A stretch of 64,000 nucleotides of DNA from an uncultured Porphyromonadaceae bacterium (lineage in GTDB: Bacteria > Bacteroidota > Bacteroidia > Bacteroidales > Muribaculaceae), in NCBI GenBank assembly GCA_905198125.1, contig CAJKBH010000017.1, positions 5,066 to 69,065 of the forward strand, read 5' to 3'. The translations under genes and the position numbers were made by a program. This document shows positions 32,113-40,459 of the stretch, in pieces. The notes beneath the pieces are model-generated. The model was not told the DNA's origin. It searched no databases and saw nothing but the letters and a program-made list of their open reading frames with translations. Every line of letters starts with the position of its first letter. Position 1 is the first letter of the stretch.

Positions 32113-33297
32113 TTACTTGCAGGTTATCTGGATCATGTCGGCGGCCTTGTCCACGAGTCGGACTGCCTTGCCGACGGTGTCGCCGGTGGCGAGCATCACT
32201 CCCATGCGGCGGTGTCCGTGCACTTCGGGCTTGCCGAAGATGCGCATGTCGGTGCCGGGCAGCGACAGTGCCTCGTCCATTCCGGAGAATACCACCTCAT
32301 TGGAATCGCCCCAGGCCAGCAGCGCGCGCGAAGCCGAAGGACTGTAGAACTTGATTTCGGGGATGGGGAGTCCGAGCAGGGCGCGTACATGGAGCGCGAA
32401 CTCGGAGAGATGCTGCGATATCATGGTGACCATGCCCGTGTCGTGCGGACGGGGGGAAACCTCGGAGAAGATGACGTCGTCGCCCTTTACGAACAGCTCG
32501 ACGCCAAAGATGCCGTAGCCGCCGAGAGCCTCGGTGATCTTGCCGGCGATCTCGCGGGCCTTGACTATTGCGGTCTCGCTCATGGGCTGGGGCTGCCAGC
32601 TGCGGCGGTAGTCGCCCTGCTCCTGATAGTGGCCGATGGGCTCGCAGAACGATGTGCCGCCTACGTGGCGCACGGTCAGAAGCGTTATCTCGTAATCGAA
32701 GTCAACGAAGCCTTCCACAATGACGGCACCGGCGCCCGAGCGCCCTTCCTGCTGCGACATTTGCCAGGCCGTGTGTATCTGGTCGGGAGTCTTGACCAGG
32801 CTCTGGCCGTGGCCGCTGCTGGACATCACGGGCTTCACCACGCAGGGGAGTCCGATGCGCTGCACGGCGGCGTTGAATTCCTCCTCGGTCTCCGCGAACT
32901 CGTAGGGCGAGGTGGGGAGCTTCAGCTCCTCGGCGGCGAGCTTGCGGATCTCGCGGCGGTTCATGGTGATGAAGGTGGCGCGGGCGGTGGGCACCACGTT
33001 CCAGCCTTCTTTCTCCAGCGCCACCAGTGTGGGCGTGGCTATCGCCTCGATTTCGGGAATGATATAGTCGGGTTTTTCTTCCTCCACCACCTTGCGGAGC
33101 GTCTCGCCGTCCAGCATGGAGAATACGTGCGCCTTGTCGGCCACATGCATTGCCGGAGCGTCGGCATATTTGTCACAGGCCACTACGGTCAGACCGTAAC
33201 GCTGGAGTTCAATCACCACCTCTTTGCCAAGTTCGCCGCTGCCTAACAGCAGCGCCTTGCGTCCGGAAGGTGTTCCGGGAGTTCCAATTTCTATCAT
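32113..33297 (-). CDS. purT: Formate-dependent GAR transformylase (PurT)
   Basis: 394 aa from ATG 33297 (MIEIGTPGTPSGRKALLLGS). The in-frame ATG at 33324 is rejected because it would lie upstream of the promoter's likely start point. PurT makes formylglycinamide ribonucleotide from GAR, formate and ATP. ATP-grasp features: VVKPVMSSSGHGQS near 155-170, EVSPRPHDTGMVTM near 285-300. It provides the step that purN would perform and complements the purine cluster at 40-56 kb, which lacks purN. Confidence 0.95.
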   Translation of the reverse strand: MIEIGTPGTPSGRKALLLGSGELGKEVVIELQRYGLTVVACDKYADAPAMHVADKAHVFSMLDGETLRKVVEEEKPDYIIPEIEAIATPTLVALEKEGWNVVPTARATFITMNRREIRKLAAEELKLPTSPYEFAETEEEFNAAVQRIGLPCVVKPVMSSSGHGQSLVKTPDQIHTAWQMSQQEGRSGAGAVIVEGFVDFDYEITLLTVRHVGGTSFCEPIGHYQEQGDYRRSWQPQPMSETAIVKAREIAGKITEALGGYGIFGVELFVKGDDVIFSEVSPRPHDTGMVTMISQHLSEFALHVRALLGLPIPEIKFYSPSASRALLAWGDSNEVVFSGMDEALSLPGTDMRIFGKPEVHGHRRMGVMLATGDTVGKAVRLVDKAADMIQITCK

Positions 33298-33328
33298 CGC
33301 TTCAAATATTCGGGTATGAATCAATGCG

Positions 33329-33359
33329 CAAAATTAATGAAAAATCGGCATATTGGCAA
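33329..33359 (-). promoter_or_regulatory. purT promoter
   Basis: TTG (33359-33357), 20 bp, TAATTTTG (33336-33329) on the minus strand; RNA would begin near 33322, about 25 nt before the purT start. Confidence 0.65.
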
Positions 33360-33416
33360 CAAGATGGGTGTCAGTGTCGGAATCCGTGCATTGGCTCTAT
33401 GGAGCACTCCGGTATC

Positions 33417-34187
33417 CTATTCGCGTATCATTTCCATCCTGCCTATGTCCAGGCTGGCCGAAATCAGGAGCGGGATGCGCGACGAGCGTTCCACCTGGCA
33501 TGTGACGGGATAGTCGGAACGTACGCCCCGGTAGGTGTATTCAAAGCGAACCTTGTATGAAGGGATGCCTTGATATTGGTCCGGACCAAGATATGTGATC
33601 ATGGCGTGCTGCATGCCGGTGCGGGGCATATTGACGGACATCAGCAGCGTCTGGCCCGGTTGCAGGGCCGTGAAATCCATATATCTGAACAGATAGAATA
33701 TTCCGAGCATGTCGCAGCTGATACCCACGGCCTCCATGGTCTTGGGTGAGGCGCTGAGCGTGCCCGCGCCGTTGAGGTTGCGGTAGTTGGCGGGAGCGAG
33801 GGGGTGGTACGAGGGATTATCCAGCAGTGATACGACGGGCTTGGAGTACCATCCTGCGCGGTACAGCACGTTCTGGCGCGCATACAGTGCTCCGCGTCCC
33901 GGCATGGTGATGACTTTCAGCGTGTCGGACACGGTGTATTGCCTGCCTCCCCACGTGATGCTGTGGCCGTTCAGGGATGCCGTCAGACTGTTGCCCGTGG
34001 CATCGAGCCTGACCGTGCCGTAGGCCGCCGTGGTGTTGATCAGACCCCAGTGGTAGTTCACTTTATATTTAATGGCCGTTGGCGGGATGCACGCATCCTG
34101 TCCGGGAGCCTGGAACACGGGCTGCGCCGCTTCGGCCGACAGCGCCACGACCGCCGTTAATGCGGCCAACAGTAATTTCTTCTTCAT
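33417..34187 (-). CDS. DUF3108-type periplasmic protein
   Basis: 256 aa with a clear signal peptide (MKKKLLLAALTAVVALSAEA). The mature part is beta-rich. The C-terminal block KVRFEYTYRGVRSDYPVTCQ with VERSSRIPLLISASL matches DUF3108-type proteins in my reading. Function unknown; such proteins sit in the periplasm or outer membrane of Bacteroidetes. Confidence 0.65.
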   Translation of the reverse strand: MKKKLLLAALTAVVALSAEAAQPVFQAPGQDACIPPTAIKYKVNYHWGLINTTAAYGTVRLDATGNSLTASLNGHSITWGGRQYTVSDTLKVITMPGRGALYARQNVLYRAGWYSKPVVSLLDNPSYHPLAPANYRNLNGAGTLSASPKTMEAVGISCDMLGIFYLFRYMDFTALQPGQTLLMSVNMPRTGMQHAMITYLGPDQYQGIPSYKVRFEYTYRGVRSDYPVTCQVERSSRIPLLISASLDIGRMEMIRE

Positions 34188-34316
34188 AACCTAAGTCGTT
34201 AACCTATTATATATTGAACATTGAAGGCGGTTGATTTGTTTGTGTGCCGTTCATCGGGGGCCAGGATTCTTAAATTTCGGGATTTTTAACTGATAAAGTG
34301 TTAATAACGGTCTGTA

Positions 34317-34348
34317 TTGGGATTTTTTAGCATTTTTTTGTAATTTTG
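34317..34348 (+). promoter_or_regulatory. Promoter of the lipoprotein-DUF5723 operon
   Basis: TTG (34317-34319), 21 bp, TAATTTTG (34341-34348), in the 275-bp gap between divergent genes. A long 5' leader (~110 nt) precedes the start at 34463. Confidence 0.65.
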
Positions 34349-34462
34349 CACTTAATATGAAATATCACTGATTTTTGGACTTGCGGTTCCTTAAGACTGC
34401 CGGGAAGATTAAGGTGCGGGCCTGAATCATTAGATGAATAAACAACATACAACTAATAATAT

Positions 34463-36196
34463 ATGAAACAATTCTTATACTTGTCGGCAGCGGCGGGTCT
34501 GATGGCTGTTTCGATGGCTTCCTGTATTGACGACAAGTATGATCTCGATAATCTGGACAAGACGTCGGAGTTCAAGCTGGTGGACCTGACATTGCCTGTC
34601 AATGTGTCGGAAGTGAAGCTGGACCAGATCATCAAGCTGGAGGAGAATTCCAGCCTGAAAGTAGTGGAAATGAACGGCAAGGAAGTGTATGCCGTGGTGC
34701 AGAGCGGCGACTTCGAGTCTCAGTCGCTCAAGATTCAGGACATACAGACCTCGACGCCACAGATAGCCCCCACGTATGTGGAGTTCGATGTGGTTACGGT
34801 CGAGGGTCAGCATGATTTCAAGCTCAGGGACGTGCCTCCGCAGCCGCTGACCTATAGCGCCGACAACGTGGACGATTACATCACCGGCCTTACGGGCATA
34901 TATATGGAGAAGGAACCCTCGGTGCTGACAATGGAAGTGGACCTGGAGGGCGCGACCGACATAGAATACGAACTGTCGAAACTGCGGATTCTCATGCCTA
35001 AGGGCCTTCAGGTCAATCCTGTGGCCGGTTATGACTACAATCCCGGGTCAGGCGTGCTGACTATCGACAAGGTGGGAGTCAAGAACGGCAAGGGAGCCAT
35101 CAGCCTTGAGATAACAGGTATGGAACTGACTGACGAGGCACGATTCGAGAACCAGAAACTGATATACGAATCGTCCATAACATTCCAGGAGGCCACCCTG
35201 AGCGTCAAGAGCGGGAGCACCAGCCTTGTACCCCAACTGGTGCGCTTCAACATCAATTCGACGCTGACCGCCCTGCATATCACCGCCTTCTCGGGCGACG
35301 TGCATTACGACCTGACAGGCGAGGGCCTGGACATCCCCTCCGTCAGCCTCGGCGACCTGCCCGACTTCCTGTCGCAGGGCAACACGACGCTGCGTCTGGC
35401 CAATCCGCAGCTGTATGTGGGCGTGGAGAGCAACCCCGTGGCCGAGTACGGCCTGAACTTCAGCACCGGTATGCGTCTGACCAAGATATACGGCCAGTCG
35501 GCCACCGGCTCGTACGAGCCTGAGCGCCGCATCGAGACCAGCACCGACAAATATGGCGCCGGCCCCTACGATTTCGTGCTGTCGCCCACCGATCCCAAGT
35601 CATATCCCGATCAGTTCGCCAAGAACATAGAGCACATACCCTTCCCCGGCATGAGCGATGTATTGGACGGCGCCGGCCTGCCCGACCGCATCGAGATCGA
35701 ACTGCTGACGCCCGAAATCCCGACACATCGCGTCGACCACTTCAAACTGCAGGAATACAGCGCGCTGAAGGGCCACTACGAGTTCCTGGCCCCGCTGGCA
35801 TTCAAGCCCGAGGGCACCGTGATCATATACCGCGATACCTTCGACGACTGGGGCAGCGAGGATCTGGACAAGCTGACCCTCAATGCCATATCGGTGGATG
35901 CCGACGCCCTCAGTACATTGCCCCTGGACGCCGAGCTGCACATCACGCCTCTGGCCGACGAGATCAGCGACCTGAAGGTAAGCGACGTAATCCTCAAGGC
36001 ATCGCCCGACACGCAGCACATCACCCTGAGCGTGACCGGCACAATCCGCAATTTCAAGGGAATCACCATCGAGGCTGTCGTAAACCCGGCCAACGAGGAT
36101 GTGATAGCTCCCGACCAGACCATCACCCTCACCAACCTCAAGGCCAAGGTGTCGGGAAGTTATATAACCGATTTCGATGATTCGTCGGATGAATAA
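34463..36196 (+). CDS. Surface lipoprotein, beta-rich
   Basis: 577 aa. Signal with lipobox MASC (Cys21), followed by acidic IDDKYDLDNLDK, the type of sequence that sends lipoproteins to the cell surface in Bacteroidetes. The rest is repeats of beta strands. The start MKQFLYLSAAAGLMAVS is clear. It is followed by the DUF5723 gene and likely forms a surface complex with it. Related lipoproteins are widespread in Bacteroidales, but the function is unknown. Confidence 0.7.
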   Translation: MKQFLYLSAAAGLMAVSMASCIDDKYDLDNLDKTSEFKLVDLTLPVNVSEVKLDQIIKLEENSSLKVVEMNGKEVYAVVQSGDFESQSLKIQDIQTSTPQIAPTYVEFDVVTVEGQHDFKLRDVPPQPLTYSADNVDDYITGLTGIYMEKEPSVLTMEVDLEGATDIEYELSKLRILMPKGLQVNPVAGYDYNPGSGVLTIDKVGVKNGKGAISLEITGMELTDEARFENQKLIYESSITFQEATLSVKSGSTSLVPQLVRFNINSTLTALHITAFSGDVHYDLTGEGLDIPSVSLGDLPDFLSQGNTTLRLANPQLYVGVESNPVAEYGLNFSTGMRLTKIYGQSATGSYEPERRIETSTDKYGAGPYDFVLSPTDPKSYPDQFAKNIEHIPFPGMSDVLDGAGLPDRIEIELLTPEIPTHRVDHFKLQEYSALKGHYEFLAPLAFKPEGTVIIYRDTFDDWGSEDLDKLTLNAISVDADALSTLPLDAELHITPLADEISDLKVSDVILKASPDTQHITLSVTGTIRNFKGITIEAVVNPANEDVIAPDQTITLTNLKAKVSGSYITDFDDSSDE

Positions 36197-36219
36197 TGTC
36201 AGACCCTAAAATTACGAAG

Positions 36220-37626
36220 ATGAAACGCATCATAAGCATAATGACAATAGCGGCCGCGGCCGCCGTTCCGGCGATGGTCTCGGCACAGAACACCTACTCG
36301 GGATATTTTCTGGACAACTATACCTACGGCTATGAGATGAACCCCGCCTTCGGCAACAACTCGAACTACGTGTCGATGCCGGCCTTGGGCAATCTCAACC
36401 TGTCGATGCGCGGTACGCTGCACCTCAGCAGCGTGGTATTCAACAGGGAAATAGACGGTGTAAACAAGACCGTGCTCTTTACCAATCCTAACGTATCCGT
36501 TGAGGATGCGCTGAAGGGCATCAAAGACAACAACCGTCTGGCCACATACGACAAGATAGAGATAATGAGCGCCGGCTTCAAGGCATGGGGCGGCTATAAC
36601 ACCATCAACATCTCGGCCGTGGCCAATGTGGACGCCAGCCTGCCCGGTTCCCTGTTCCACCTGGCCAAGGAGGGCATCACCAACCGCACCTACGACATCA
36701 GGGACCTGCGCGCACACGCCGAGGCTTACGGCCAGATCGCGCTGAACCACTCGCGCGACATCAAGCAGGTACCCGGCCTGCGCATCGGCGCCGCCATCAA
36801 GTTCATGCTCGGAGTGGGCGCCATCGACGCTCAGTTCAACCGCGCCGAGCTGGAATTAGGCACCGACAACTGGATTGCCCGTACCAACGCCGACATCTAC
36901 GCCTCGGTCAAGGGACTGACGTATAAGACGAAGACCTACGAACCCAAGCAGCCCGGTCCCGGCAACGAATCCTACGACTATGTGTCGGGCGCAGACCTGG
37001 ACGGTTTCGGGCTCAACGGCTTCGGTATGGGCTTCGACCTCGGCGCGCAGTACAAGTGGCGCGACTTCAACTTCTCGCTGGCGGTGGTGGACCTTGGCTT
37101 CATGAACTGGGGCAAGACGCAGTGGGCATCCACCGACGGCACGCGCGAGGTAGAGACCGACGCCTTCACCTTCAACTTCGACGACAAGGCCGACAACTCG
37201 TTCGACAACGAGCTGGACCGCTTGACCGACAACCTGTCGAAGCTGTACAACCTGAAGGATATGGGCGAAAAGAGCTCGTACACCCGTTCGCTGCGCACCA
37301 CCATCAATGCCGGCGTGGAGTATGAGCTGCCTTACTACCGCAAGCTGAAGTTCGGCCTGCTGAACTCCACCTGCATCGCCGGTCCCTACACATGGACGCA
37401 GTTCCGCCTGTCGGCCAACGTGGCTCCCGTCAAGGTGTTCTCCGCATCGGCCAACGTGGCCTACGGCACCTACGGCTTCGACTTCGGCTGGATGCTGAAC
37501 CTGCACACGCAGAAAGGCTTCAACCTCTTTGTCGGCATGGACCACACCCTCGGCAAGCTGGCCAAACAGGGCATCCCCCTCAACTCCAACGCCAGCCTGA
37601 ACTTCGGCATCAACTTCCCCTTCTAA
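36220..37626 (+). CDS. DUF5723-family outer membrane protein
   Basis: 468 aa from ATG 36220 (MKRIISIMTIAAAAAVPAMVS, signal peptide); an in-frame ATG at 36196 overlapping the previous stop is less likely to be used. The mature protein is a beta-barrel: alternating hydrophobic strands with glycine/tyrosine, ending in Phe (ASLNFGINFPF), typical of outer-membrane barrels. Motifs NTYSGYFLDNYTYGYEMNPA and LSMRGTLHLSSVVF are DUF5723-like. Probably an outer-membrane partner of the preceding lipoprotein. Confidence 0.75.
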   Translation: MKRIISIMTIAAAAAVPAMVSAQNTYSGYFLDNYTYGYEMNPAFGNNSNYVSMPALGNLNLSMRGTLHLSSVVFNREIDGVNKTVLFTNPNVSVEDALKGIKDNNRLATYDKIEIMSAGFKAWGGYNTINISAVANVDASLPGSLFHLAKEGITNRTYDIRDLRAHAEAYGQIALNHSRDIKQVPGLRIGAAIKFMLGVGAIDAQFNRAELELGTDNWIARTNADIYASVKGLTYKTKTYEPKQPGPGNESYDYVSGADLDGFGLNGFGMGFDLGAQYKWRDFNFSLAVVDLGFMNWGKTQWASTDGTREVETDAFTFNFDDKADNSFDNELDRLTDNLSKLYNLKDMGEKSSYTRSLRTTINAGVEYELPYYRKLKFGLLNSTCIAGPYTWTQFRLSANVAPVKVFSASANVAYGTYGFDFGWMLNLHTQKGFNLFVGMDHTLGKLAKQGIPLNSNASLNFGINFPF

Positions 37627-37652
37627 GCGGATTCCCTATATCAACATAAGAG

Positions 37653-37684
37653 ACAGGCGGTGTGTCGCGCGACACACCGCCTGT
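37653..37684 (+). terminator. 32-bp perfect palindrome after the DUF5723 gene
   Basis: ACAGGCGGTGTGTCGC followed by its exact complement, with no loop in the DNA, 26 bp after the stop. It likely forms the 3' end of the operon, although no long U-tract follows. Confidence 0.6.
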
Positions 37685-37910
37685 ATAGATTATGATTCAA
37701 CGGCAGCGCCTTCAATCGGCATTGACTGGAATGGAGGTTTTCAACCTCCACCCGATAAATATGCTCGTTGCCCCTTGCGAAGGCTAAAAACCTCCGTTCC
37801 ATGCGACCGAGCACTTTTAATGCGATGGAATAGTCAGGAGTCGTTAACCTTTTTTGTTATAATTTGGCAAAAATCAGCTCACTTATAGAGTGTCTTTCAA
37901 AAACTTTTCT
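37685..37910. other. Non-coding stretch with folded repeat
   Basis: TGGAGGTT-TTC-AACCTCCA forms a hairpin near 37733-37751, and a longer GGAATGGAGGTTTT / AAAACCTCCGTTCC pairing (one mismatch) spans to about 37801, so alternative folds exist. No gene is seen. Confidence 0.4.
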
Positions 37911-37918
37911 TAACTTTG
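37911..37918 (+). promoter_or_regulatory. -7 box TAACTTTG of the candidate RNA
   Basis: An exact TAnnTTTG element just before the candidate RNA; no clear -33 TTG at the usual distance. Confidence 0.5.
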
Positions 37919-37924
37919 CGTCTG

Positions 37925-38167
37925 AGACGGTCGCCACAGACCGCTTAGAGACATAGTTAAGAAGCGTTTCAGCGCGTCATTGATACGAATCTGGACAATT
38001 CGCAGACATGATGACAAGCAGGAAGACGCTCTTTCTCGGTTGCATATATTCGAATGGCGGAGCCATAAATATATCCGGCTGGGAGTGAGCTGATTATTGC
38101 GTAATCCTCATGTCAGGCAGTCCAGAGCCGGTATCAGGGATTACTGAAGATGGCTCACTCTTTTTTA
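37925..38167 (+). ncRNA. Candidate structured small RNA (~240 nt)
   Basis: Promoter-like TAACTTTG upstream, several stems and an intrinsic terminator define a compact unit without an open frame. Stems: CGGTC/GACCG (37928-37943), GTCAT/ATGAC (37976-38015) with inner CGAAT/ATTCG, ATGGC-GGA-GCCAT with flanking ATATAT pairs (38044-38074). The terminator is GAGTGAGC/GCTCACTC (38083-38090/38153-38160) with inner GTAATCC/GGATTAC, followed by six T. It is not tRNA or tmRNA and does not match SRP or RNase P signatures. A 6S-type or new Bacteroidales RNA is possible. Confidence 0.65.
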
Positions 38168-38197
38168 TGTCCGGACTTACGCTGACAATACGATAGG

Positions 38198-38257
38198 GGC
38201 CGCTATGACCGTGCCTCTAATTACGAAGCGGCCGCATCATAATGACGTGACGGTCAT
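38198..38257. other. Pseudoknot-like interlocked repeats
   Basis: GGCCGCT (38198-38204)/AGCGGCC (38227-38233) and ATGACCGT (38205-38212)/ACGGTCAT (38250-38257) alternate, giving an H-type pseudoknot topology just after the candidate RNA's terminator. Nothing else is seen in 38168-38315. Confidence 0.5.
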
Positions 38258-38315
38258 GTATTTCGAATAACTGCTCAATCATACTTCACGCTTTAACCTA
38301 CTAAAAGATTAGCAC

Positions 38316-38395
38316 AGAGGGCATCCCGCGCGGGATGCCCTCTATTGGTTCGTATATCCTGTATCTTGCTGTCGGACCTATAATGAGGCGGGATT
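38316..38395. repeat. Dispersed terminator-like repeat, copy 1
   Basis: 28-bp perfect palindrome (AGAGGGCATCCCGC and complement) at 38316-38343 followed by ATTGGTTCGTATATCCTGTA and further shared sequence. It lies 60 bp after the higA stop and would also act as its terminator. Confidence 0.8.
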
Positions 38396-38403
38396 ATGAT
38401 GGC

Positions 38404-38781
38404 TTATACTCCAAGGACGATGGCCGGATCGATCTGTAGTTCGGTTGAGATTCTGCGGCCGACCTTAAGTGTCGGTTCCGCTTTGCCGGATAGAAAGTCG
38501 CAGATACGCGACGGACTTACACCAATTTTTTTGGCAAGAGCAGCCTGAGAAAGTCCCATCTCGTACATGCGCAATTTGAGTATGTCAATCAATGATGGTT
38601 CGCCGATAGGATAATGCACATCCTCATACTCCTGCACAAGACGAGACAGAAGATAAAGCTCTATGCTGTTGGGATCATCATCGGGAGTGTCGTCATTGAC
38701 CAGAGGCAACAACTCGTCTATTCGGCTCATGGCCCAGTTGTACTGAGCCTCGTTCTCTATAGTAGTATTGATATTTTCCAT
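38404..38781 (-). CDS. higA: HigA-type antitoxin (XRE)
   Basis: 125 aa from ATG 38781 (MENINTTIENEAQYNWA); an upstream ATG at 38832 would overlap the toxin gene. The HTH_XRE is C-terminal: LKLRMYEMGLSQAALAKKIG and VSPSRICDFLSGKAEP. The N-terminal ~60 residues are acidic and probably bind the toxin. It neutralises HigB and represses the operon. Toxin-first order is typical of HigBA. Confidence 0.85.
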   Translation of the reverse strand: MENINTTIENEAQYNWAMSRIDELLPLVNDDTPDDDPNSIELYLLSRLVQEYEDVHYPIGEPSLIDILKLRMYEMGLSQAALAKKIGVSPSRICDFLSGKAEPTLKVGRRISTELQIDPAIVLGV

Positions 38782-38791
38782 AGGTGTTGAA

Positions 38792-39088
38792 TTAAACTTG
38801 TGATGCGTCTTTGATTTTATCGTATTCGGCATGTGTGCCTATGAATCTGATATAAACATATTCATGTTTAAATTGGATTACGACAATCAGACGAAAGTCA
38901 TTCTTTTTTATGTTGAATACATAATGTTGGTTGCCGACACTGTCTACTGAATTGAACGTCGCCTTAATATCGGCAAAATTCTTCCAATGACATTTCTTCG
39001 TTTTAGTGTGCCATTCCTCCAGAGCATCCTTTGCTTGCGGATGTTTGGTGTAATAGTCAACCAGTGTCTTTTTCGCAACAATGTTCAT
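38792..39088 (-). CDS. higB: HigB-type toxin (RelE/HigB family)
   Basis: 98 aa. It resembles HigB of the HigB-like family: WHTKTKKCHWKNFADIKATF, then VGNQHYVFNIKKNDFRLIVV and IRFIGTHAEYDKI, with the conserved C-terminal His-Ala-x-Tyr-Asp block. Such toxins cut mRNA on the ribosome. It starts the operon and lies 10 bp before higA. Confidence 0.88.
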   Translation of the reverse strand: MNIVAKKTLVDYYTKHPQAKDALEEWHTKTKKCHWKNFADIKATFNSVDSVGNQHYVFNIKKNDFRLIVVIQFKHEYVYIRFIGTHAEYDKIKDASQV

Positions 39089-39115
39089 AACAGAAATTTA
39101 TCATACAACGTTCTA

Positions 39116-39151
39116 AAATTGCGAATATTATTCCAAATTGCAAAATATTAT
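39116..39151. promoter_or_regulatory. Direct repeats upstream of higB
   Basis: AAATTGCGAATATTAT (39116-39131) and AAATTGCAAAATATTAT (39135-39151), 19 bp apart start to start, lie in the AT-rich region upstream of the HigB start at 39088. They are likely HigA operators. Confidence 0.45.
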
Positions 39152-39216
39152 CTGCACTCAAGAATAATTTTATATAAGACATCCGAACCGTTGCTATGCG
39201 TGGCCGGGTAGAGCCG

Positions 39217-39350
39217 GTGCCACTATTTGACGGTAAATGTTATCAGGCAAATAATAGCAATATCAAGAAAGAGGGCATCCCGCGCGGGATGCCCTCTATT
39301 GGTTCGTATATCCTGTATCGTGCTGCCGGACCTGTAATGAGGCGGGATTG
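39217..39350. repeat. Dispersed terminator-like repeat, copy 2
   Basis: GTGCCACTATTTGACGGTAA + ATGTTAT (39217-39243), a spacer, the 28-bp perfect palindrome (39270-39297) and the shared 3' block ATTGGTTCGTATATCCTGTA. It follows dinD and lies before the HigBA operon's upstream side. Confidence 0.8.
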
Positions 39351-39366
39351 TGAAGGTTGGCTGATG

Positions 39367-40197
39367 CTACTTCTTTTTATTAGGGAGAATTTTCTTTTCG
39401 TCGGCTTTGAGACGACGTTCTACCTTTTTGACGTCTTCACCCGGAGGCAGTGACTCCGGACGAATGCCTCTGTCCAATAACATATTACGAACGGCGCTGT
39501 TATTATCAACATGTTCGCGTTCGATACCGATCTGACCATGCAGGTCTTTCTGTTGGACATTGACGGATGTCATTTCGGCTGCAAGGTCTTTTGCCTTGAT
39601 TGCAATAGTGGATAGAAAATCGGCTAAAGGTCGTTTTTCAGGAGCCCCTACGCGGCGTTTCATCATCGCGGTGTCCAAGCCAAACAGGGCGCGGTCGCCC
39701 TTTGCCCGGATGATTGCAAATCCTTTTGAATCAACACCGCGTTCATATAATACACCCGATAGAGTGTGTTCGGTTTCGGCGAGTTTAGCCCGGGCCTGTA
39801 CGCGCTCGAAATCAAGAAGCCGTTGATGAACCAGTTCCGCACGGCGAGTCTGAACCGCGAAATAGTTCTGAGCAAAAGCAATTTCCGGCTTGCGGGGATC
39901 GCCGTTTTGTGCTATAAGATAGCAGGCATAGCGGGTAAGCATGATGTCATCTATCTGACGTTCAGCATTTGATCCTAATCTGACCATTTTGCTGACGTCA
40001 GCAAAATGGTCGGCTACAGATTCGCCGGCATTGGAAGCAGATTCTTTTGCTTTCTCAATAATACTTGTAAAATTCCGCCATTGCACATAACCCATGACAG
40101 GAGCGATTTCTCTTGCACTCCAACATTCAACACCCTCATATTCGATGGCGATGGATTCAAAGCTGTTAAATAAATCCAGTATCTCGTTTGCTTTCAT
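39367..40197 (-). CDS. dinD: DinD-family protein
   Basis: 276 aa. Family features: ECWSAREIAPVMGYVQWRNF, then DHFADVSKMVRLGSN, LTRYACYLIAQNGDPRKPEI and AFAQNYFAVQTRRAE. DinD of E. coli is SOS-induced and inhibits RecA-mediated strand exchange. The C-terminal ~80 residues are charged and end in a Lys-rich tail. It lies between HigBA and guaA with its own promoter. No SOS box was identified. Confidence 0.9.
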   Translation of the reverse strand: MKANEILDLFNSFESIAIEYEGVECWSAREIAPVMGYVQWRNFTSIIEKAKESASNAGESVADHFADVSKMVRLGSNAERQIDDIMLTRYACYLIAQNGDPRKPEIAFAQNYFAVQTRRAELVHQRLLDFERVQARAKLAETEHTLSGVLYERGVDSKGFAIIRAKGDRALFGLDTAMMKRRVGAPEKRPLADFLSTIAIKAKDLAAEMTSVNVQQKDLHGQIGIEREHVDNNSAVRNMLLDRGIRPESLPPGEDVKKVERRLKADEKKILPNKKK

Positions 40198-40230
40198 GTG
40201 AGAGAGACTTTTTATTTTACGATTAATTCA

Positions 40231-40261
40231 CAAATATAATAAATTCCTTTCGGATTGACAA
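40231..40261 (-). promoter_or_regulatory. dinD promoter
   Basis: TTG (40261-40259), 20 bp, TATATTTG (40238-40231) on the minus strand; RNA would start ~28 nt before the dinD ATG. Confidence 0.65.
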
Positions 40262-40343
40262 AGGTTATTAGAGTGCCGGTTAATAGATAATTGGAGAAAC
40301 ACAAGTTATTTTGACCTTTATTGTGCGCGCATGAGGAGAGGTA

Positions 40344-40426
40344 GTGCCACTATTTGACGGTAAATGTTATGCCCGACAAATAATGGCAACATAAAAACAG
40401 AGGGCATTCCGCGCGGGGTGCCCTCT
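40344..40426. repeat. Dispersed terminator-like repeat, copy 3
   Basis: The 27-nt 5' block (40344-40370) is identical to copy 2; the palindrome at 40399-40426 has two base changes (C to T in the left arm, A to G in the right), which keep G-U pairing in one strand's RNA. It ends 34 bp from the guaA stop and probably terminates the purine operon. Confidence 0.8.
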
Positions 40427-40459
40427 GTTATGCTAAATTTCGGAATTCAAGATTACCGG

